From Bacteroidales bacterium (GTDB lineage Bacteria > Bacteroidota > Bacteroidia > Bacteroidales > WCHB1-69), in the NCBI GenBank assembly GCA_031285725.1, contig JAITVP010000148.1:1-32703 (forward strand): a stretch of 32,703 bases of DNA, given 5' to 3'. Shown piece after piece: positions 27,588-32,703 of this stretch. The position numbers and the translations under genes were made by a program. Within the stretch, counting starts at the first letter, position 1. Each line of letters opens with the position of its first letter. The notes under the pieces were generated by a model. That model saw only the letters and a program-made list of their open reading frames with translations, was not told the origin of the DNA and searched no databases.

Positions 27588-30500
27588 ATGAGTAAATATG
27601 CTGAATACAAGCGACTTAATCTTCCTGGAATCAATGAGGAGATGAGAGAGTATTGGGAAAAGAACGACATCTTTGCCCAGAGTTTGAAATCCCGGGAAGG
27701 GAAAGAGGCTTTCGTTTTCTACGAAGGGCCGCCGTCGGCTAACGGAATGCCGGGCATCCACCACGTGATGGCTCGGGCGATTAAGGATCTCGTATGTCGC
27801 TACCAAACCCTTAAAGGTAAGTATGTTGGACGAAAAGCCGGTTGGGACACGCACGGTCTTCCCGTGGAGTTGAGCGTAGAAAAAACACTGGGTATTACCA
27901 AAGAGGACATCGGGAAAACCATCTCTGTGGAGGGCTACAACAAAGCGTGCCGCAAGGAGGTGATGAAATATAAGGATCAATGGGACGAACTGACCCGGCA
28001 AATGGGTTATTGGGTTGATTTGGATAGTCCGTATATCACTTTCGACACCAAGTATATGGAGTCGGCATGGTATCTTTTGGCGGAATTTTACAAAAAAGGA
28101 TTACTATACAAAGGATATACCATCCAGCCCTATTCGCCGGCGGCGGGCACTGGGTTGAGTTCACACGAGCTGAACCTGCCGGGATGCTACAAAGATGTGA
28201 AAGATACCACCGTGGTGGCGCAGTTCAAGGTGAAAGCAGAACAGAAAATCGGCTGCCCGTGGGGGTTCGGCGATGGGGAAAATCCCGAGAATCTCTACTT
28301 GCTGGCTTGGACAACCACGCCTTGGACATTACCGTCCAATACTGCGTTGGCCGTTGGTCCGAACATTGATTATGTGTTGGTGAAAACGTTCAATCCCTAT
28401 TCGGGAACACCAATCTTGGTGATTTTGGCTAAGAATCTGTTAGGCAGCTTCTTTCCGGATAAAAATAGCGAATTGAGTTTTGAGGATCACAAGCCGGGCG
28501 ATAAAAATATTCCGTTCCAAGTGTTGTCGGAGACGAAAGGCGAGAAACTGATAGGGATGGAGTATGAACAATTGTTTTCCTACGTGAATCCGGGTGAAGG
28601 CGCATTTCGGGTGATTGCGGGCGATTATGTCACCACGGCGGAGGGCACGGGAATCGTGCACATTGCTCCTACGTTCGGTGCTGATGACAAACGAGTGGCT
28701 ACCGAAGCAGGCGTGCCGCCGTTGATGTTGATTGACAAAACCGGCAACCACCAACCGATGGTCGATAAAACCGGAAAGTTCTATAAAATAGAAGATTTGG
28801 ATGATGATTTTGTGAAAAACAACGTAAATATCGAGTTGTATGGTGAAGTGGCGGGGCAGTTTGTGAAACCTTGCTACGGAAAAAATTGCGATGAAAAAGA
28901 GGCGTTGGATATTTTCCTTTCGATATGGTTGAAGAAGAACAACCTCGCATTTAAAGTGGAAAAATACACGCATAATTATCCGCATTGTTGGCGTACTGAT
29001 AAACCCGTATTGTACTATCCATTAGATTCCTGGTTTATCAAAACCACGTCATATCAAAACCGGATGCTCGGCTTGAACGGCACGATCAATTGGAAACCGC
29101 AGGCGACCGGTACCGGCCGTTTTGGCAACTGGCTGGAAAACCTCGTGGATTGGAACTTGTCGCGTTCCCGTTTTTGGGGTATCCCGCTCCCAATCTGGAC
29201 AACCGAGGATAAAAAGGAACAGCTTTGTATCGGCTCAATTGAGCAGCTGATGGGCGAAATTGAGAAATCGATCCGAGTGGGTTTCATGATAAAGAATCCT
29301 TATGAAGGTTTTGTAGTTGGTGATTTTTCTACGGAGAATTATGACAAAGTCGATCTTCATCGTCCTTATGTGGATGAGATCGTGTTGGTGTCGCCCACCG
29401 GACAAAAAATGATCCGCGAGAGTGATTTGATTGATGTGTGGTTCGATTCGGGTGCGATGCCCTATTGCCAATGGCATTACCCATTTGAAAATCAGCATAT
29501 TTTCAAAAACAACTTCCCCGCCGATTTCATTGCGGAAGGCGTTGATCAAACCCGCGGCTGGTTCTTCACCCTCCATGCGATCGCCACCATGCTTTTCGAT
29601 TCCGGGGCATTCAAGAATGTGGTTTCCAACGGATTGGTGTTGGACAAGAACGGCAACAAAATGTCCAAACGGTTGAACAATGCCGTGGATCCGTTTGAGA
29701 CGATAGCTAAATACGGATCCGATGCCACCCGTTGGTATATGTTGACCAACACACAGCCGTGGGACAACCTCAAGTTTGATTCGGAAGGCATTGGCGAAGT
29801 GCAACGGAAGTTCTTCAGCACGTTGTACAATACCTACAATTTCTTCGCTTTATATGCGAATATCGATGGATTTAGCTATAAAGAGGCAGATATTCCGATC
29901 GAAAAGAGACCGGAAATTGATCGTTGGATTTTGTCGGAAATGAACACGTTGGTGAAAAATTGCGATGCCAATTATGCGGATTACGAACCGACGAAAGCGG
30001 GTCGCGACATCCAACAATTTGTGGATGAGTATTTAAGTAACTGGTACGTGCGCCTTTGTCGTCGTCGCTTCTGGAAAGGCGAATACACTGAGGACAAAGT
30101 TTCCGCTTACCAAACCCTTTACACCTGCATGGTGACGGTGGCTAAATTGGCATCACCCATCGCACCCTTCTTCATGGACAAACTCTTCCTTGATCTCAAC
30201 CGAGTGAGCGGATTGGAAAAGGTGAACTCTATCCATCTTTCCGATTTCCCGAAAGTGAACGAGCAATTGATTGACAATAAATTGGAATACCGTATGCAGA
30301 TGGCGCAACAGATCTCCTCAATGGTGCTTTCGTTGCGGAAGAAGAGCAATATTCGGGTTCGTCAACCGCTAAACCGGATCATGATTCCGGTGCAAAACAG
30401 CGAGTTCAAAACCCAAATTGACTTGGTGAAACATTTGATTATCCATGAAGTAAACGTGAAGGAACTTGATTTCATCGAAGAGGACAATGTGATGTTGGTG

Positions 30501-31034
30501 AAACGTATCAAGCCGGATTTCAAAGTGTTAGGACCCCGTTATGGCAAAATCATGAAATCGATCGCTGCCCGGATGGCAGAATTTACCCAACAAGAGATCG
30601 CCACGATTGAGCGGGCTGGTCAAATCGATCTTCATATTGATGGTGAACGGGTGGAATTGCTGAGCAGCGATGTGGAGATCTTTGCCGAAGACATCCCAGG
30701 CTGGGTGGTGGCTAACCAAGGCACGCTGACGGTGGCGTTGGATATCACCATCACCGATGAACTGCGTAAGGAAGGTTTCGCCCGCGAGCTGGTGAACCGC
30801 ATCCAAAATTACCGCAAAGAATCCCAATTAGACGTAGTTGATCACATCAAGATCACGATCGAGAGCCATCCGGAGCTGGACGAGGCTTTTCGAACATTCG
30901 AAGACTACATCAAAACGGAAACGTTGTGCGACAATCTGAACATCACTGACAAGATAGAAAACGGACAGTCGTTTGAGATTACGGATGAGATTACGGTGGA
31001 TGTGGCGATTGAGAAGGCCCCCCTTAATTTTTAG
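27588..31034 (+). CDS. ileS: isoleucyl-tRNA synthetase (KMSKR, eukaryote-like type)
   Basis: PPSANGMPGIHHVMAR, GNKMSKRLNN; start placed at MSKYAEYKRLNLPG. Confidence 0.95.
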   Translation: MSKYAEYKRLNLPGINEEMREYWEKNDIFAQSLKSREGKEAFVFYEGPPSANGMPGIHHVMARAIKDLVCRYQTLKGKYVGRKAGWDTHGLPVELSVEKTLGITKEDIGKTISVEGYNKACRKEVMKYKDQWDELTRQMGYWVDLDSPYITFDTKYMESAWYLLAEFYKKGLLYKGYTIQPYSPAAGTGLSSHELNLPGCYKDVKDTTVVAQFKVKAEQKIGCPWGFGDGENPENLYLLAWTTTPWTLPSNTALAVGPNIDYVLVKTFNPYSGTPILVILAKNLLGSFFPDKNSELSFEDHKPGDKNIPFQVLSETKGEKLIGMEYEQLFSYVNPGEGAFRVIAGDYVTTAEGTGIVHIAPTFGADDKRVATEAGVPPLMLIDKTGNHQPMVDKTGKFYKIEDLDDDFVKNNVNIELYGEVAGQFVKPCYGKNCDEKEALDIFLSIWLKKNNLAFKVEKYTHNYPHCWRTDKPVLYYPLDSWFIKTTSYQNRMLGLNGTINWKPQATGTGRFGNWLENLVDWNLSRSRFWGIPLPIWTTEDKKEQLCIGSIEQLMGEIEKSIRVGFMIKNPYEGFVVGDFSTENYDKVDLHRPYVDEIVLVSPTGQKMIRESDLIDVWFDSGAMPYCQWHYPFENQHIFKNNFPADFIAEGVDQTRGWFFTLHAIATMLFDSGAFKNVVSNGLVLDKNGNKMSKRLNNAVDPFETIAKYGSDATRWYMLTNTQPWDNLKFDSEGIGEVQRKFFSTLYNTYNFFALYANIDGFSYKEADIPIEKRPEIDRWILSEMNTLVKNCDANYADYEPTKAGRDIQQFVDEYLSNWYVRLCRRRFWKGEYTEDKVSAYQTLYTCMVTVAKLASPIAPFFMDKLFLDLNRVSGLEKVNSIHLSDFPKVNEQLIDNKLEYRMQMAQQISSMVLSLRKKSNIRVRQPLNRIMIPVQNSEFKTQIDLVKHLIIHEVNVKELDFIEEDNVMLVKRIKPDFKVLGPRYGKIMKSIAARMAEFTQQEIATIERAGQIDLHIDGERVELLSSDVEIFAEDIPGWVVANQGTLTVALDITITDELRKEGFARELVNRIQNYRKESQLDVVDHIKITIESHPELDEAFRTFEDYIKTETLCDNLNITDKIENGQSFEITDEITVDVAIEKAPLNF

Positions 31035-31036
31035 TT

Positions 31037-32703
31037 TCATACCTGCTGCATCTCAAAAAATCGTCGATATTCCCCATTTAGCGTCATCAGTTCCAAGTGT
31101 GTGCCGGATTCGATGATTTGACCATGTTTCATGAAGAGGATGCGGTCGGCATTGCGGATTGTGGAAAGACGATGGGCGATGATGACGGCGGTTTTGCCTT
31201 GCAGCAACGTGTCCAATGCTTGTTGCACTGCGTATTCTGACTCATTGTCGAGGGCGGAGGTCGCTTCGTCCAAGATCAGGATTTGAGGGTTTTTGAGGAA
31301 CGTGCGGGCGATGCTGATCCGTTGGCGTTGCCCGCCGGAGAGTTTCAGGCCGCGGTCGCCAATCACGGTGTCATAACCGTCCGGCATATCGCTGATAAAC
31401 TGGTGGGCTTGCGCCATTTGCGCCGCTGTAACCACCTTCACCTTGTCTGTATTTTGTTCTCCGAAAGCGATGTTATTGAAAATAGTGTCGTTAAACAAGA
31501 TTGTGTCTTGGCTCACCATGCCAATCAAATCTCTCAGGTCTTTCAGTATTATCTTTTTATTGTTGATGTTATCAATCAAAATTTCACCATGCCGGATGTC
31601 GTAAAATCGGGGCAACAGATCCACCAATGTGGATTTCCCGCTACCGGATGGCCCGACTAAGGCTACTTTTTCTCCTTTTTTGATCACCATGTTGATGTTT
31701 CGTAGCACGTAGATCGGATTGCCACTCTGTTCACAATAGGGATCTTCCTGGTAGCTGAACGTCACGTTGTTGAAAACGATCGACTGGTCGAACGTGGCTT
31801 TCGGTTGCGCCGCAGAGGCGTTTTTGATCGCATTGTCGGTATCCATGATCATGGCGATGCGGTCGGCGGCAGCCTTCCCTTTCTGGATCGTGTAGTATGC
31901 CGTAACCAACTGTTTAGCAGGAGCTAACATCCGGGCGAAAATCAAGATGTATGCAGCGAAAATCTCCCCTTTGAACATCGGATCGGAAAATACAAACGAA
32001 GAACCGATAGCGAGGATAACCGCTAATGACAAAATACTGAGAAACTCAATCAACGGTGATCCCAATTCGTTGATACGATGTATTTTGGTAGATGCCCTAG
32101 TGTAATATTCGTTGTCTTGCTTGAAATTTTCCTCCGCTTGGTCAATGACGTTGTATCCCTTGATAATGCGCAACCCATTGATTGTTTCGTCAAACTTTGC
32201 GCTCATTTTTCCTAATACTTCTTGCGCTTTCGCCGCATTGCGCTTGATGCTCTTCCCGACGGTGGCGATGAGTAATCCGCTGAGTGGCAGCACCAATAGC
32301 GAAATGATAGTGAGTTTCACATTGACTGCAAACAGCGCAATTAACGAGAAAGCCAGCATGAATGGATCCCGGCAAAAGGTTTGGATGGAGGAGATGAACG
32401 ACCATTCTACCTCTTGCACATCAGTGCCCATGCGGTTCAACAAATCGCCTTTTTTGTATTTGGAAAAGAACGAGATGGGCAGAGAGATAATCTTGGCGTA
32501 GATGTCTTTCCGAAAATTCCGCAGCACACCCGAGCGGATTGGTGCCATACAAAAGAGGCTGAGGTAGCGGAATAGATTGGTGAGAAACGAAAAAACGATC
32601 ATAGTCAATCCGGTGGCGAATAATGTGAAAGCCTTGCCTTTCCAAGCGATTAACTGTCCCAGATAGTAATAGAATGTGTTGATGATGGATGAAGATGTCA
32701 GAG
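31037..32703 (-). CDS. MsbA-like ABC transporter, permease-ATPase fusion (5' end beyond window)
   Basis: VGPSGSGKSTLVDLLPRFYD, LSGGQRQRISIARTFLKNPQILILDEATSALD; frame stays open to the window edge (LTSSSIINTFYYYLGQLIAWKGKAF...). Confidence 0.9.
   Translation of the reverse strand, partial: LTSSSIINTFYYYLGQLIAWKGKAFTLFATGLTMIVFSFLTNLFRYLSLFCMAPIRSGVLRNFRKDIYAKIISLPISFFSKYKKGDLLNRMGTDVQEVEWSFISSIQTFCRDPFMLAFSLIALFAVNVKLTIISLLVLPLSGLLIATVGKSIKRNAAKAQEVLGKMSAKFDETINGLRIIKGYNVIDQAEENFKQDNEYYTRASTKIHRINELGSPLIEFLSILSLAVILAIGSSFVFSDPMFKGEIFAAYILIFARMLAPAKQLVTAYYTIQKGKAAADRIAMIMDTDNAIKNASAAQPKATFDQSIVFNNVTFSYQEDPYCEQSGNPIYVLRNINMVIKKGEKVALVGPSGSGKSTLVDLLPRFYDIRHGEILIDNINNKKIILKDLRDLIGMVSQDTILFNDTIFNNIAFGEQNTDKVKVVTAAQMAQAHQFISDMPDGYDTVIGDRGLKLSGGQRQRISIARTFLKNPQILILDEATSALDNESEYAVQQALDTLLQGKTAVIIAHRLSTIRNADRILFMKHGQIIESGTHLELMTLNGEYRRFFEMQQV

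Noticed and set aside
29235-29804. 189-aa minus-strand ORF opposite ileS (similarly 28440-28985)
   Set aside because: Antisense shadow ORFs of a highly conserved gene
1-32703. CRISPR arrays, tRNA or rRNA genes
   Set aside because: No regularly spaced repeats and no tRNA or rRNA-like sequence recognised by eye

Overview
Window from a Bacteroidota (Bacteroidales-like) chromosome, recognised by the product set and TAnnTTTG-type -7 promoter motifs. Core genes: lpxB, ettA (ABC-F), gpmA, panD, panC, a thioredoxin-like gene, pepE, a DHOD-like gene, PBP1A, ileS and a truncated MsbA-like ABC transporter. These are interspersed with AT-rich accessory islands and an [FeFe]-hydrogenase operon (hydC-hydB-hydA) packaged with two-component signalling genes. 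Main observations: (1) hydA is interrupted by one in-frame amber codon (minus strand TAG at 18405..18403) exactly between the ferredoxin-type N-terminal half and an otherwise intact H-cluster half. (2) The adjacent Fe-S histidine kinase appears to have Phe in place of one ferredoxin cluster Cys. (3) The 5' leader and signal-peptide start of an NlpE/META lipoprotein gene is duplicated upstream of a GH29 fucosidase, leaving a 17-aa mini-ORF. (4) Four perfect inverted repeats are stacked in the hyd/fucosidase divergent intergenic region. (5) An internally deleted IS4-type element keeps both 12-bp terminal inverted repeats. (6) An S41-peptidase-like protein seems to lack the catalytic Ser. (7) A Cys-rich lipoprotein / TlpA-like / DUF1573 cassette has an internal terminator. 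All family calls are from motif recognition by eye; no searches were run.
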